Origin: Rhodohalobacter sp. SW132
GTDB taxonomy: Bacteria; Bacteroidota; Rhodothermia; Balneolales; Balneolaceae
Direction: 5' to 3'
Length of the DNA: 64,000 nucleotides
Assembly: GCF_003390325.1 (NCBI RefSeq)
Contig: NZ_QUOK01000013.1
Coordinates: 62,001 to 126,000 of the forward strand
Shown piece by piece: positions 44,610 to 54,442 of the stretch (position 1 is its first letter; the number at the start of each line of letters is the position of its first letter). The notes under the pieces are model-generated. The model did no database searches. It saw nothing but the letters and a program-made list of their open reading frames with translations, and had not been told where the DNA came from. The position numbers and the translations under genes were made by a program.

Positions 44610-45870
44610 ATTTATTATTGAAGGCCCTGCTCCGTTGCAGGGTAGTATTCCAATCAGCGGATCAAAAAATGCGGCACTTCCCCTGATGGCTGCGGCAATT
44701 TTAGGCGATTCCCCGAGCAGCATCTCCCTTGTTCCCAAACTCAAAGACATTTACACATTCAATAATGTGATTCGGGTAACCGGCACAGCGGTTGATTTCA
44801 ATGAGGATGAAAACAGACTGACAATCGACCCATCCAATCTTGGCTTCCCGGAAGCCCCATACGACCTGGTCCGGAAAATGCGGGCATCATTCTACATGCT
44901 TGGTGCGCTGATGGGCCGTACGGGTGATGCAAAAGTATCTCTGCCGGGCGGATGCGCGTGGGGGCCGAGGCCTGTTGACCTTCACCTAAAGGGAATGGAA
45001 GCGATGGGTGCTGAAATCACCCTCGAAAAAGGGTATGTCTTTGGTTCATTTCCGGGAGATTCAGTACCCGGTGGCGAATATACTCTCGAGCCGAGCAGTG
45101 TTGGTGCTACTGTAAATTTAATCCTTGCTGCCGTACGCCGTGCCGATAAATTTGTAATTCACAACGCAGCAAAAGAACCGGATGTGGTTCTGCTCTGTTC
45201 CATGCTTACAAAAATGGGGGCTAATATTGAGGGTGCCGGCACCGGAACCATCACAATCAAAAAAGCCGATGCCTTGAAAGGCGTTGAATTTTCAAACGAC
45301 CCGGACCGCATTGAAACCGGCACGTTTATGATTGCAGCAGCCATGCACCCGGATTCTGAGATTACTTTAACCGGCTGCAAACCGGAAGACCTCGGCTCGT
45401 TCCCAAAAACGCTCTCAAAAACCGGCGCTTCTGTACAAATTAATGGGTCGGAAATTAAAGTGAAAGCTCCGGATACCATCAAACCGGTTTCTGTCACAAC
45501 CAAAATCTACCCGGGTTTCCCCACCGACCTCCAGGCTCAGTGGGCTACCCTGATGACACAGGCTGATGGCGAAAGCACAGTTACCGAAACAATCTATTTC
45601 GACCGTTTCAGTTATGTTCCGGAGTTGAAGCGGCTGGGTGCGAGCATCTCACTTGAAAAAAATCGGGCTACGATCAATGGTGGCAAGAAACTCTCCGGCA
45701 CGTCGGTTATGAGTACAGACCTGAGGGCGAGTGTCAGCCTGGTGCTGGCTGCTATGGTCGCAAATGGCCAGTCTGAGGTATTGCGCATTTATCACCTCGA
45801 CAGAGGGTACGAAGACCTTGAGCAGAAACTTAGCGGTCTCGGCGCTTCCGTTACCCGTGCAGATGACTAA
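44602..45870 (+). CDS. murA: UDP-N-acetylglucosamine 1-carboxyvinyltransferase
   Basis: 422 residues; the first committed step of peptidoglycan synthesis, adding enolpyruvate to UDP-GlcNAc. The start is GTG at 44602 inside the end of the upstream gene. N-terminal ISGSKNAALPLMAAAIL binds substrate. The fosfomycin-target Cys is C118 in LPGGCAWGPRPVDLHL, and PGFPTDLQAQ and DLRASVSLVLAA are conserved. Having Cys rather than Asp at 118 predicts a fosfomycin-reactive enzyme by family knowledge. Length normal. Confidence 0.94.
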   Translation: MDKFIIEGPAPLQGSIPISGSKNAALPLMAAAILGDSPSSISLVPKLKDIYTFNNVIRVTGTAVDFNEDENRLTIDPSNLGFPEAPYDLVRKMRASFYMLGALMGRTGDAKVSLPGGCAWGPRPVDLHLKGMEAMGAEITLEKGYVFGSFPGDSVPGGEYTLEPSSVGATVNLILAAVRRADKFVIHNAAKEPDVVLLCSMLTKMGANIEGAGTGTITIKKADALKGVEFSNDPDRIETGTFMIAAAMHPDSEITLTGCKPEDLGSFPKTLSKTGASVQINGSEIKVKAPDTIKPVSVTTKIYPGFPTDLQAQWATLMTQADGESTVTETIYFDRFSYVPELKRLGASISLEKNRATINGGKKLSGTSVMSTDLRASVSLVLAAMVANGQSEVLRIYHLDRGYEDLEQKLSGLGASVTRADD

Positions 45871-46301
45871 TCATTTCACACTCGTGCATCTTTTAACCGT
45901 TTGATGTTGCATTGAAATCAGCAAATAGAGGAAATAAAAGATCAACGTTTAAATATTACTACAATTAGGTTATATTACCTTAATTGCATGATTCTTCAAT
46001 AAGTTTTACACTTTAGAATATAAGTCATTGTTTTACAGCACTTTAAGTTTACTATTTCAACCCTTGATTTACCTGCATGCAGCGGTCTGCCGCTCATCAG
46101 GCTCATCTGTTTGTAATCCAGGCATTTCTTCAGAATCATCAGTTTCCTTTTCAAGTAGAAATTATAACTACGTTACAGCTTCTCTGTTGACAGGAGAAAG
46201 TTTGATCGCACGCCACACTACAACAGCTGAGAGCGTGTGCCACCTTTGTTCGCCTGATTTGAAAGATTGCGAGAAGCTGCTGGCGAAACCTTTTTTAGCA
46301 C
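45871..46301. other. 431-bp non-coding leader region upstream of rng
   Basis: No convincing gene; a frame from 46028 would overlap rng by about 100 bases and encodes unrelated low-complexity sequence. The region ends with the rng start. A long untranslated leader is plausible, as ribonuclease E/G mRNAs are often autoregulated through their 5' leader, but no defined structure was recognised. Confidence 0.45.
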
Positions 46302-48044
46302 ATGAAAAACCAAATTATTATCCACTCATCGGGCAAACAAACCCGGGTAGCGCTTTTAGAGAACGGAGAATTAGCGCAAATATTTATAGAATCAGAAGAT
46401 AACCAGCGAACCGTAGGTGACATCTATCACGCCCGCGTTCACAAAGTAATGAGTGGAATTCGTGCCGCATTTATTGATGTGGGCATGGAAAAAGATGCAT
46501 TTCTTCACTTTTCTGATGCCGGCGACCACCTCGGTTCCTACATAAAAATGATGAACGGGGAGAACAGCATCCCCCGAAACGCCAGCAAAGAGCTCGAAAA
46601 ATTTGATAAGCTTTCCAACTATGATAAGCAGATGCTCGCCGGTAAGATGCTTCGCAGCGGCCAGAATCTGCTCGTTCAAATTGTAAAAGAACCGATCGGG
46701 TCGAAAGGGCCGCGAGTCTCTACAGATATTACCATAGCCGGACGTTTCCTGGTTTTGATTCCAATGGGCGAGTATATCGCTTTATCCAAAAAAATCAATA
46801 ACAATAAAGAACGCCGCCGCCTGAAAGGCATCGTGGGATCGATGCTCCCTGAAGGGTTTGGAGTGATTGTTCGAACAGTAGCGCAGGGTCAGACCAAGGA
46901 AGTCATCGAAGAAGATATGCGCGCTGTTCTGACGAAGTGGGATAAGATGCTCAATAAACTTGAGGAGTCCTCCCCTCCTACGCGTCTCTATAAAGATCTG
47001 GATATCACGGAAAGTCTGATTCGCGATCTTTTTGCAAAACATTACGACCGTGTTCTGATTGATGACACACAGCTTTACAAAGAGATTAAGAGCTTTGTGT
47101 CGCAGATTGCCCCGAAAATGCTGCCGAATGTAGAACTTTACAAAGGTCGCGATCATATTTTCGATAGTGTGGGAATCGGAAATGATGTGAACTCTATTTT
47201 TAGTCCGCGTGTGCGGATGCCATCCGGCGGATACCTGATTTTTGAGCAGACCGAAGCAATGTATGTTGTGGATGTAAACTCCGGGCCCTATGCAGCCAAG
47301 CAGAACCAGGAGGATAACTCCCTGAAAACCAATCTTGAAGCTGCCCGTGAAATCGCCAAACAACTACGCCTGAGAGATATTGGCGGCATTATTGTTGTTG
47401 ATTTTATTGATTTGAGAAGCGATAAAAACCGAAAGAAAATTTATGACGAGCTCAAAAAAGAGTTCAAAAAAGATCAGGCAAAAACCAATATCCTCGGGAT
47501 GAGTGATTTTGGCCTGGTCCAAATTACACGCCAGCGCATCCGGCCAAGTGTGGTGAATTCCGTATCCAAAGTTTGCCCTATGTGTGGCGGAACCGGCTCT
47601 GTTGTCAGCCAGGATACGATCGTTACAGACATCGAGAGCTGGATCAGCAAGCTGAAATACAGCACAAAATATCGTGCGGTCGAGATTTACATCAACCCGT
47701 TCCTCAACTCCTTCCTCACAAAAGGGCTGATGAACCAGCGCGTGAAATGGATGATGAAATATAAGATGAGAATTGTTCTGGTTCCCGATGAGAACATCTC
47801 ACTCAACGAATTTAAAGCTACACTTGCCGGTTCGGAACTCGACATCACCGATGCAGTACTAAGAGATGAACCGATTGATAAAATTCTGGAAGCTCATGAG
47901 GTAAAACTCGATGATATTAGCCAGGAAGAGAAGCGAAAAGAGAGCCTGGATTACTATTCCAAAGACGATAAAAACGGGAATGGTAAGGGCGGTGGAAACC
48001 GATCATCACGGCAAAAACGACCGCGACCCAGCCGGCAGAATTAA
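46302..48044 (+). CDS. rng: ribonuclease E/G family endoribonuclease
   Basis: 580 residues of RNase G-like length. The S1 domain (about 35-125) begins GDIYHARVHKVMSGIRAAFIDVG. The catalytic DNase I-like domain has the metal-binding aspartates in MYVVDVNSGPY (about 320) and GGIIVVDFIDLRSDKNR (about 365), then the zinc-link CPMCGGTGSV (about 427). The basic tail (GNGKGGGNRSSRQKRPRPSRQN) could contact RNA. It processes rRNA and starts mRNA decay. First gene of rng-hslV-hslU-ctp. Confidence 0.94.
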   Translation: MKNQIIIHSSGKQTRVALLENGELAQIFIESEDNQRTVGDIYHARVHKVMSGIRAAFIDVGMEKDAFLHFSDAGDHLGSYIKMMNGENSIPRNASKELEKFDKLSNYDKQMLAGKMLRSGQNLLVQIVKEPIGSKGPRVSTDITIAGRFLVLIPMGEYIALSKKINNNKERRRLKGIVGSMLPEGFGVIVRTVAQGQTKEVIEEDMRAVLTKWDKMLNKLEESSPPTRLYKDLDITESLIRDLFAKHYDRVLIDDTQLYKEIKSFVSQIAPKMLPNVELYKGRDHIFDSVGIGNDVNSIFSPRVRMPSGGYLIFEQTEAMYVVDVNSGPYAAKQNQEDNSLKTNLEAAREIAKQLRLRDIGGIIVVDFIDLRSDKNRKKIYDELKKEFKKDQAKTNILGMSDFGLVQITRQRIRPSVVNSVSKVCPMCGGTGSVVSQDTIVTDIESWISKLKYSTKYRAVEIYINPFLNSFLTKGLMNQRVKWMMKYKMRIVLVPDENISLNEFKATLAGSELDITDAVLRDEPIDKILEAHEVKLDDISQEEKRKESLDYYSKDDKNGNGKGGGNRSSRQKRPRPSRQN

Positions 48045-48080
48045 TTGAATATTTATAACCAGATTTAAGCATTTTTTATA

Positions 48081-48629
48081 ATGACTGACCTATCGAAACT
48101 ACACGCAACTACTGTGTTGGGTGTAGCACATAATGGAGAAGTTGCCATTGGCGGAGACGGCCAGGCAACTCTCGACAAAACAGTAATGAAATCAACTGTC
48201 CGAAAAGTTAGAAAACTGCAGGATGGTAAAATACTTGCAGGTTTTGCCGGTTCAACAGCCGATGCCTTTACACTCTTTGAACGGTTTGAAGAGAAACTCG
48301 GCAGTTACAATGGACAGCTGCAGCGAGCAGCTGTTGAACTCGCCAAGGAGTGGAGAAAGGATAAATATCTGCAAAAACTGGAGGCGCTCCTGGTTGTTAT
48401 GGATAAAGATACCTATCTGCTGATATCCGGCCAGGGCGATGTCATAGAACCGGATGACCAGATACTTGCTATTGGAAGCGGCGGATCTTTTGCACTTGCC
48501 GCTGCTCGTGCTTTGAAAAAAAATGCACCAAACCTCAGCGCCAAAGAAATTGTTGAGAAATCACTGAATATAGCTGCCGACATTTGCATCTATACGAATC
48601 ATAATCTGACCATTTTAGAACTCGAGTAG
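48081..48629 (+). CDS. hslV: ATP-dependent protease peptidase subunit HslV
   Basis: 182 residues. HslV is the proteasome-like N-terminal-threonine peptidase of the HslUV complex. After removal of MTDLSKLHA the mature chain would start at T10 (TTVLGV), with [20 protein letters not shown] conserved. Five bases separate it from hslU, so co-translation is likely. Confidence 0.95.
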   Translation: MTDLSKLHATTVLGVAHNGEVAIGGDGQATLDKTVMKSTVRKVRKLQDGKILAGFAGSTADAFTLFERFEEKLGSYNGQLQRAAVELAKEWRKDKYLQKLEALLVVMDKDTYLLISGQGDVIEPDDQILAIGSGGSFALAAARALKKNAPNLSAKEIVEKSLNIAADICIYTNHNLTILELE

Positions 48630-48634
48630 TACCT

Positions 48635-50044
48635 ATGGAACTGATAACACAACAAGGTTTAACACCACGACAAATTGTAGCCGAACTCGATAAATATATT
48701 ATCGGGCAGAAAGAGGCTAAACGTTCGGTTTCTATTGCACTTCGAAACCGCTGGCGTCGTTTAAATTCCGAACCCGAAATCCGGGAGGAGATCATTCCAA
48801 ATAATATTCTGATGATCGGCCCAACCGGTGTCGGTAAAACGGAGATTGCGAGAAGGCTGGCTAAGCTTTCTGGCGCGCCATTTGTGAAAGTGGAAGCATC
48901 AAAATTTACCGAAGTGGGTTACGTAGGCCGCGATGTGGAATCTATGATCCGCGATCTTACAGATATTGCCGTAAACATGGTAAAACTGGAGATGCAGGAG
49001 CGCGTTAAAGAGAAAGCCAAAAAAATCGTAGAAGACAAAATTCTTGATATCCTGATCCCGCCTGTAAAAAACAGGAAATCACCCAGCAACTCAACGGCTG
49101 GTGAAGTTGGATTTAATCCCGATAAAGCCTCAGATGAAGAACTGAATGAACGAACCCGCGAACGGTTCCGGGAGAAGCTGAAAAATGGCGAACTGGAAGA
49201 CAGGAATATCGAAATTGAAGTAGCTTCCAAAAAAACACCCATGATGCAGGTATTTGGCCCGCAAGGCATGGAAGAGATGGGATTCAACCTGCAGGATATG
49301 CTTGGCAATATGGCCAAAGGCAATAAAAAATCGAAACGCACCATGCCAATCAGTGAAGCACGGGAAATTATGCTCGACCAGGAAGCTGAAAAACTGGTTG
49401 ATCACGAAGCTGCCGTGCAGGAAGCGCTGGAACGTGTTCAAAACCAGGGAATCGTTTTTATTGATGAAATTGATAAAGTAGCCGAAAGCTCCAGCAGCAG
49501 CGGGAAAAGCGGCGGCCCGGATGTAAGCCGACAGGGAGTTCAGCGAGATCTTCTTCCCATTGTGGAGGGCAGCACCGTCTCTACCAAACACGGAATCGTC
49601 AAAACCGACCACATTCTGTTCATCGGTTCAGGAGCTTTTCATGTATCGAAACCATCAGATCTGATCCCAGAACTCCAGGGGCGTTTCCCGATTCGTGTGG
49701 AACTCAGTTCTCTCACCGAAGAGGATTTCTACAAGATTCTAACGGTCCCTAAGAATGCATTAACCAAGCAGTACCAGGCGATGCTTAAAACGGAAGGAGT
49801 TACGGTTAATTTTGACGAAGAATCGATTCGTGAAATCGCCCATATTGCTGCTGAAGTAAATCAGCAAGTGGAAAATATCGGTGCACGCCGGCTTCACACC
49901 ATCCTTTCTTCACTGCTCGAAGAACTTCTGTTTGCCGTACCGGACGATATTGGCAGCGGTACGATCGACATCGATAAATCGTATGTCAACAAACAGCTTT
50001 CGGGACTTGTGAAAGACAAAGATTTGAGCCATTTTATTTTGTAA
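48635..50044 (+). CDS. hslU: ATP-dependent protease ATPase subunit HslU
   Basis: 469 residues, an AAA+ unfoldase with typical N-terminal [33 protein letters not shown], Walker [10 protein letters not shown] (about 68), a large I-domain (about 110-255), Walker B IVFIDEID, and sensor/arginine-finger motifs [12 protein letters not shown]. The C-terminal end DKDLSHFIL provides the docking tail for HslV. Partner hslV is directly upstream. Confidence 0.95.
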   Translation: MELITQQGLTPRQIVAELDKYIIGQKEAKRSVSIALRNRWRRLNSEPEIREEIIPNNILMIGPTGVGKTEIARRLAKLSGAPFVKVEASKFTEVGYVGRDVESMIRDLTDIAVNMVKLEMQERVKEKAKKIVEDKILDILIPPVKNRKSPSNSTAGEVGFNPDKASDEELNERTRERFREKLKNGELEDRNIEIEVASKKTPMMQVFGPQGMEEMGFNLQDMLGNMAKGNKKSKRTMPISEAREIMLDQEAEKLVDHEAAVQEALERVQNQGIVFIDEIDKVAESSSSSGKSGGPDVSRQGVQRDLLPIVEGSTVSTKHGIVKTDHILFIGSGAFHVSKPSDLIPELQGRFPIRVELSSLTEEDFYKILTVPKNALTKQYQAMLKTEGVTVNFDEESIREIAHIAAEVNQQVENIGARRLHTILSSLLEELLFAVPDDIGSGTIDIDKSYVNKQLSGLVKDKDLSHFIL

Positions 50045-50142
50045 AATAAATTAACATGGAAACGTTTTTATCTCACGTTGGTTAATATACACAATGATCG
50101 ATCCCTCGGCACCGTTAGTTCCATGAATTCAAAATATCATTT

Positions 50143-52011
50143 ATGTCTCTGAAAAAATTTATTGCTCCACAGCTCATCATTCTACTTCTGTTATCCGGTA
50201 TATGGCTTGCAGGAGCGGATAACATAGTTATATCAAATGATACGGATCAAAAAAATCTGCACAAATACATGCAGGTTCAGAGACGGGTAATGGATAACTA
50301 TTTTGGCGAAACGCATCTCGACCGGCTCTTTGAGCGAAGTATTCTCGGGCTGGTATATGCCATGGAAGATTCTTCGCTTGCCCTCGAAAATACACCGATC
50401 GATACAACGTTTATGGATTTGGAAATCCGCAATCTTCGCGACTCATACAATCGTTTTGAAGACGCATATTTATATATCGCGAATAATTATCCTGATAAAA
50501 ACATGGATAAGCTCACCGAACGGGCAATCCGTGAAATGCTAAAAGAGCTTGATCCGCACTCCGTATACATCGAACCGGAAGACAGTGATCGCATTCAGGA
50601 GAGTTTTGCGGGTAAATTTCAGGGGATCGGTATCCAGTTTAACATCATCCAGGATACGATTACGGTTATTTCACCCATTTCGGGCGGCCCCAGCGATCAG
50701 CTTGGAATTATGTCGGGTGACAGAATTATTAAAATTGCTGATAGCAGCGCAATCGGTTTTAACAACGAAGACGTGATGAGAAGCCTTCGCGGTGAAAAAG
50801 GAACCGAAGTTAAAATTGAAGTTCTCCGGCCTCGCAGCAGCACGCCAATCACCTATCGCATCGTACGTGATGATATCCCCATAACGACCCTCGATACGTA
50901 CTACATGCTCGATGATAACACCGGGTACATTAAAATTAACCGGTTTGCCGCGACCACACACGAAGAGTTTCTGTCTGCCGTAAACGACCTGAACAGCAAA
51001 GGAATGGAAAAACTTGTGCTCGATATGCGCAATAACCCGGGAGGCTATCTCAGCCAGGCGATTGCAATTTCGGAGGAGTTTTTCCCAAGTGGTACGAGGC
51101 TGGTATCCACGGAAAGCCGGCATTCGCGATTCAACTCTGAAGTTGATTCAAGACGGGACGGTCTGCTGAAAGATATGCCTGTGATTGCTCTTGTAAATCA
51201 GGGGTCCGCATCGGCGAGTGAAATCGTTAGCGGGGCACTGCAGGATCACGACAGAGGACTTGTCGTGGGACGACGAACTTTTGGAAAAGGTCTGGTACAG
51301 CAGCAGTATGAGCTGGTGGATAACAGCAATATCCGTGTAACCATCTCAAGATATCTCACCCCTTCCGGACGATTGATTCAAAAACCGTTCGATAACGGTA
51401 ACGAAGATTATGCATACGAAATTTACCACCGCACAACCGATGCTTCGGTAGATGCGACTACGTTTAAGGATGACGTGCCCGATTCACTACGGTTTTCTAC
51501 GCGATCTGGGCGTACGGTCTTCGGTGGCGGCGGCATTGTACCCGATTATATAGTTCAGGAAGATACCACCATCTCCGGCGAAGTTTTCAATTTCCTGCTT
51601 GCCAACCGTATCGAATTTAACTTTGTACGCGACTACCTGGATGAACGCGGCGATGAGTTCCGCGCAGAATGGGAAGATGATTTTGAACGATACAGAACGG
51701 ATTTCGAATGGAGCCAGGATGATAAAGACCTGTTGCTTTCCATGATGAAAGAACATGGAATGGAATTCGATAACTCTCTCGATAGTCCAAATATTGAAGA
51801 TGAAAAACTCTATATCTCCGAGGCTAAATATGAGGAGCTTCTCTGGATAAATCTCGGAAGAATGAAAGCTGAAATGGCTCGTCAGGTATGGGGTAATGAA
51901 AAGTTCTATCCCATTACCAACGACTATTTTAACGAAACTCTCACCCAGGCAATGAAACTATGGGATGAAGTGGATAAAATTACTTCAGACTACGCAAGTT
52001 CCACGCCCTGA
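50143..52011 (+). CDS. C-terminal processing protease (S41)
   Basis: A 622-residue periplasmic CtpA/Prc-like peptidase. An N-terminal membrane anchor (about 7-24), a PDZ domain (about 150-235, GKFQGIGIQFN...VISPISGGPSDQLGIMSGDRIIKI) and the S41 core with the catalytic dyad S357 (SASASEI) and K382 (TFGKGLVQQQYE), 25 residues apart as in Prc. A further domain of about 150 residues at the C-terminus has unusual acidic, coiled sequence. It cleaves C-terminal tails of envelope proteins. Confidence 0.92.
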   Translation: MSLKKFIAPQLIILLLLSGIWLAGADNIVISNDTDQKNLHKYMQVQRRVMDNYFGETHLDRLFERSILGLVYAMEDSSLALENTPIDTTFMDLEIRNLRDSYNRFEDAYLYIANNYPDKNMDKLTERAIREMLKELDPHSVYIEPEDSDRIQESFAGKFQGIGIQFNIIQDTITVISPISGGPSDQLGIMSGDRIIKIADSSAIGFNNEDVMRSLRGEKGTEVKIEVLRPRSSTPITYRIVRDDIPITTLDTYYMLDDNTGYIKINRFAATTHEEFLSAVNDLNSKGMEKLVLDMRNNPGGYLSQAIAISEEFFPSGTRLVSTESRHSRFNSEVDSRRDGLLKDMPVIALVNQGSASASEIVSGALQDHDRGLVVGRRTFGKGLVQQQYELVDNSNIRVTISRYLTPSGRLIQKPFDNGNEDYAYEIYHRTTDASVDATTFKDDVPDSLRFSTRSGRTVFGGGGIVPDYIVQEDTTISGEVFNFLLANRIEFNFVRDYLDERGDEFRAEWEDDFERYRTDFEWSQDDKDLLLSMMKEHGMEFDNSLDSPNIEDEKLYISEAKYEELLWINLGRMKAEMARQVWGNEKFYPITNDYFNETLTQAMKLWDEVDKITSDYASSTP

Positions 52012-52026
52012 CAGGCTTCACAATCC

Positions 52027-52061
52027 GTTCCGGAATGCGGTATCAGATCTCATTCCGGAAC
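52027..52061. terminator. perfect 11-bp hairpin between convergent ctp and rsmE
   Basis: GTTCCGGAATG at 52027-52037 pairs with CATTCCGGAAC at 52051-52061 (13-base loop), overlapping the last codons of rsmE. It lacks a T-run, so it is a candidate bidirectional terminator or RNA stabiliser. Confidence 0.5.
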
Positions 52062-52759
52062 TCTGATTGATGTCCAAATCTTGAAGCCATAACCATGGCA
52101 GCAGTTTCGGCTCTCAGCCTGTATTCTCCCAGTTTAAGCCTGTATGCGTCTCTATCTGCCAGTTTAGCTTTTTCATTTTCCGACAACCCTCCTTCCGGTC
52201 CTACAACCAGTAATAAACGCTGCATCTCTTTTGAAATCACCGGGGAATCATCAGATCCATATTGGTCTGCGTGAATGATTTGAGTCGAATGATCTTCACC
52301 TGATAACAAGTCAGGAAGTGAATTCACAATCATTATCGCAGGAAGAAAAACCCGAAGCGACTGTTTCATAGCGCTTTGAACTGTTGCCTCTACCCTGTCC
52401 GACCGCACGTTAAATTTCTCAGAGTGATCTCCCCTGAACAACAAAATCTCAGATACACCCAGCTCCACCGCTTTCTCAACTGCAAACTCAAGCCGATCTC
52501 TTTTTTTGATCAGTCCAAGCGCCAGCGCAATCTCCGGATTCGGTCGATCAAACGTCTCTTTATCCTCTGTCTCAATGGTAACACTCCGTTTGTCACTCTT
52601 TTTGATTATGCCGGTGTAACGAGACCCGATACCGTCAGTCACCACAATCTTTTCTCCCGTTCCTTTATGCAGTACTTTTGATACGTGAGATGCCTCCTGG
52701 CCCGTTAACTCAATTCGGTTGCCGTTAATCTGATCAGGAGATGCGTAGAACTGATTCAT
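52043..52759 (-). CDS. rsmE: 16S rRNA (uracil-1498-N3)-methyltransferase
   Basis: A 238-residue SPOUT-class methyltransferase. Landmarks are the N-terminal PUA-like part (QEASHVSKVLHKGTGEKIVVTDG), then LGLIKKRDRLEFAVEKAVELGVSEILLFRGDHSE, the knot loop LLVVGPEGGLSENEKAKL, and LGEYRLRAETAAMVMASRFG. Methylates the 16S decoding region. Together with the two upstream genes it forms a compact minus-strand set. Confidence 0.93.
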   Translation of the reverse strand: MNQFYASPDQINGNRIELTGQEASHVSKVLHKGTGEKIVVTDGIGSRYTGIIKKSDKRSVTIETEDKETFDRPNPEIALALGLIKKRDRLEFAVEKAVELGVSEILLFRGDHSEKFNVRSDRVEATVQSAMKQSLRVFLPAIMIVNSLPDLLSGEDHSTQIIHADQYGSDDSPVISKEMQRLLLVVGPEGGLSENEKAKLADRDAYRLKLGEYRLRAETAAMVMASRFGHQSEFRNEI

Positions 52760-52770
52760 TGAATGTGTTT

Positions 52771-52983
52771 TTATTCTGCGGATGAAAACAGGGAGCCGGG
52801 ATCAAATTCCGTTTCACCTGTCTTTAGCATTCGCTCAAGATAAGGTTCACACAAACGGCAATTAACAGCGCAAATTTCCCGGTCACGGAGTTCTTCTACG
52901 GTTTTGATTGACAGACGCCGCGCATCTGCCAGAACCTCTTCAAACCGAATATTACTGCAAATACACCGGTTGACCTTTCCCAT
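52771..52983 (-). CDS. Bfd-like [2Fe-2S]-binding protein
   Basis: 70 residues from the ATG at 52983, directly after the dcd stop; an in-frame ATG at 53013 (with a GGA upstream) would overlap dcd by 29 bases. The Cys pattern CIC...about 28 residues...CAVNCRLC with FEEVLADARRLSIKTVEELRD between the pairs fits the Bfd/NirB-like [2Fe-2S] fold. It may bind a small iron-sulphur cluster for electron transfer or as a regulator; the partner is unknown. Confidence 0.75.
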   Translation of the reverse strand: MGKVNRCICSNIRFEEVLADARRLSIKTVEELRDREICAVNCRLCEPYLERMLKTGETEFDPGSLFSSAE

Positions 52984-52984
52984 T

Positions 52985-54187
52985 TTATGAGGGTTGCTTG
53001 AAATGTTTTCCAAGTTTCAAGCCCTGCCCCTGGTAATTGCTTTTGATCGACGATCCATATACAAAATCGGGATTTTCCATGTTCGGCTCGAACCGCATAC
53101 TGCAAAAGGTCTGACCATCCTCAATCAGGAACGGAACGTCGTGTGAGCGAACTTCCAGTACCGCCCGGGCTCCCTTATCAGAAACCGCTCCGCCAAATCC
53201 GCTGTCAAAAAATCCGGCATAGTGCGTCCGGAGTTCTCCGGAACCAGTATCATAAGCGATCATTTCGGCAGCCAGGTGTTTTGGTATCCGGCAGCGTTCA
53301 CGGGAGGCGAAAATATAGAACGCCTCCGGCTCAAGGATCAGGTGATCTTCATTAGTTGCATAAATCGGCTCCCAGAAATCTGAAATTTCGTAATGGTTGA
53401 TTTGGTCGAGGTCAATCAGGTCGCGATGTTTTTTTGCTTTGTAGCCAAGTATATCATCCGATTCAGCCTGAAGGTTCACGCTCATAAAAAGTCCGTTATT
53501 CACTTTCACCTTATCCATCGGAAGAGGCGACCCATCAGAATGAAAAAGAAGCGGATCAGCACCATGCACGCGAAGAAGCTCCTCATCAGATAAAACCTGC
53601 AGACCGTGACGCAGCCGAAGCTGATTCAACCGATTTCCGGTACGCACCCGGATCGGAAACGACTTGGGAACCACCTCAAGATAGAGTTTTCCTTTGTAAC
53701 CAGGCTCAATCTCCTCAAATCGGTGGGAATAATCGGTAATCACACGCGTAAAAATATCAAGCCGGCCTGTGGTACTTTTTGGATTCGCTTTAGCAGAAAG
53801 GTTTTCGTTAGAAATGAGGCGAGCCACCTCTTTCTCCGAATTGTTGTCGGGAACTTTATCATTGGTGAAGTGGCTCTGCGGCAGATTCAGAGATTCGAGA
53901 AGCGGAATGATATAGACACAATTTGGTTCGAGAACCGCACCATCTTCAATAGAAAATGAGTATTGCAGCAGTTTTTCGATTTTCTGATTAACCGATTCGT
54001 TTTCGGGAAGAAAACTGCTCCGAACCCTGTAGGCCCGCTCTCCCAACCGTAAATCGATAGAATTTGGCTGAAACTGATTCTCTTCAATCGGGTGGTCTTT
54101 TGAACCGGAAATAAATCCAGCCCCTACAAGTTCTTTCAGTTTTTGAACCGGTAAAATGCCCTTCGTCCGCAGTACAATATCCTGCAT
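52985..54187 (-). CDS. dcd: two-domain 2'-deoxycytidine 5'-triphosphate deaminase
   Basis: A 400-residue protein of the double-length DCD family. The first half (about 1-215) has NQFQPNSIDLRLGERAYRVRSSF; the second (about 225-395) has the trimeric dUTPase-like core with AEMIAYDTGSGELRTHYAGFFDSGFGG and a glycine-rich loop. Standard Dcd proteins are about 190 residues; this long form is common in alphaproteobacteria and some Bacteroidota. It makes dUTP for thymidylate synthesis. The C-terminal domain carries the conserved Ser/Arg/Glu region. Confidence 0.87.
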   Translation of the reverse strand: MQDIVLRTKGILPVQKLKELVGAGFISGSKDHPIEENQFQPNSIDLRLGERAYRVRSSFLPENESVNQKIEKLLQYSFSIEDGAVLEPNCVYIIPLLESLNLPQSHFTNDKVPDNNSEKEVARLISNENLSAKANPKSTTGRLDIFTRVITDYSHRFEEIEPGYKGKLYLEVVPKSFPIRVRTGNRLNQLRLRHGLQVLSDEELLRVHGADPLLFHSDGSPLPMDKVKVNNGLFMSVNLQAESDDILGYKAKKHRDLIDLDQINHYEISDFWEPIYATNEDHLILEPEAFYIFASRERCRIPKHLAAEMIAYDTGSGELRTHYAGFFDSGFGGAVSDKGARAVLEVRSHDVPFLIEDGQTFCSMRFEPNMENPDFVYGSSIKSNYQGQGLKLGKHFKQPS

Positions 54188-54314
54188 TTGCCTCTGTATT
54201 CAATTGGTTAAGAATGAGTTCAGAAGGTACATATTTTTGAATTGAGATTTTAACCGGATCAACAAGAAAAGTAATCCACAAGCTGGCACCCAAATGGTGA
54301 GTAATTCAAAGTCA

Positions 54315-54436
54315 GTCATCGGATTTGTGGATAAAGCAAAAGGTCATCTTGTATTGGTATTTACTGGAATAATGTAATAAACGGACAATTCACCGGATGA
54401 AGCGAATTCATCCGGTGAAGATCCTCATCCGATGAC
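54315..54436. repeat. GTCATCGGAT...ATGAC inverted-repeat element, copy 4 (122 bp)
   Basis: The left end GTCATCGGAT (54315-54324) is the inverted copy of the right end within CTCATCCGATGAC (54424-54436). Inside, the 41 bases 54382-54422 are identical to the reverse complement of 29429-29469 and hold the nested TTCACCGGATGAA / TTCATCCGGTGAA palindrome. The left flank resembles that of copy 1. Confidence 0.85.
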
Positions 54437-54442
54437 ACGAGA

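Noticed and set aside
46028-46402. A 124-codon frame upstream of and overlapping rng
   Set aside because: It overlaps the first 100 bases of rng in another frame, has Ser/Cys-rich sequence without family likeness, and no ribosome-binding site.
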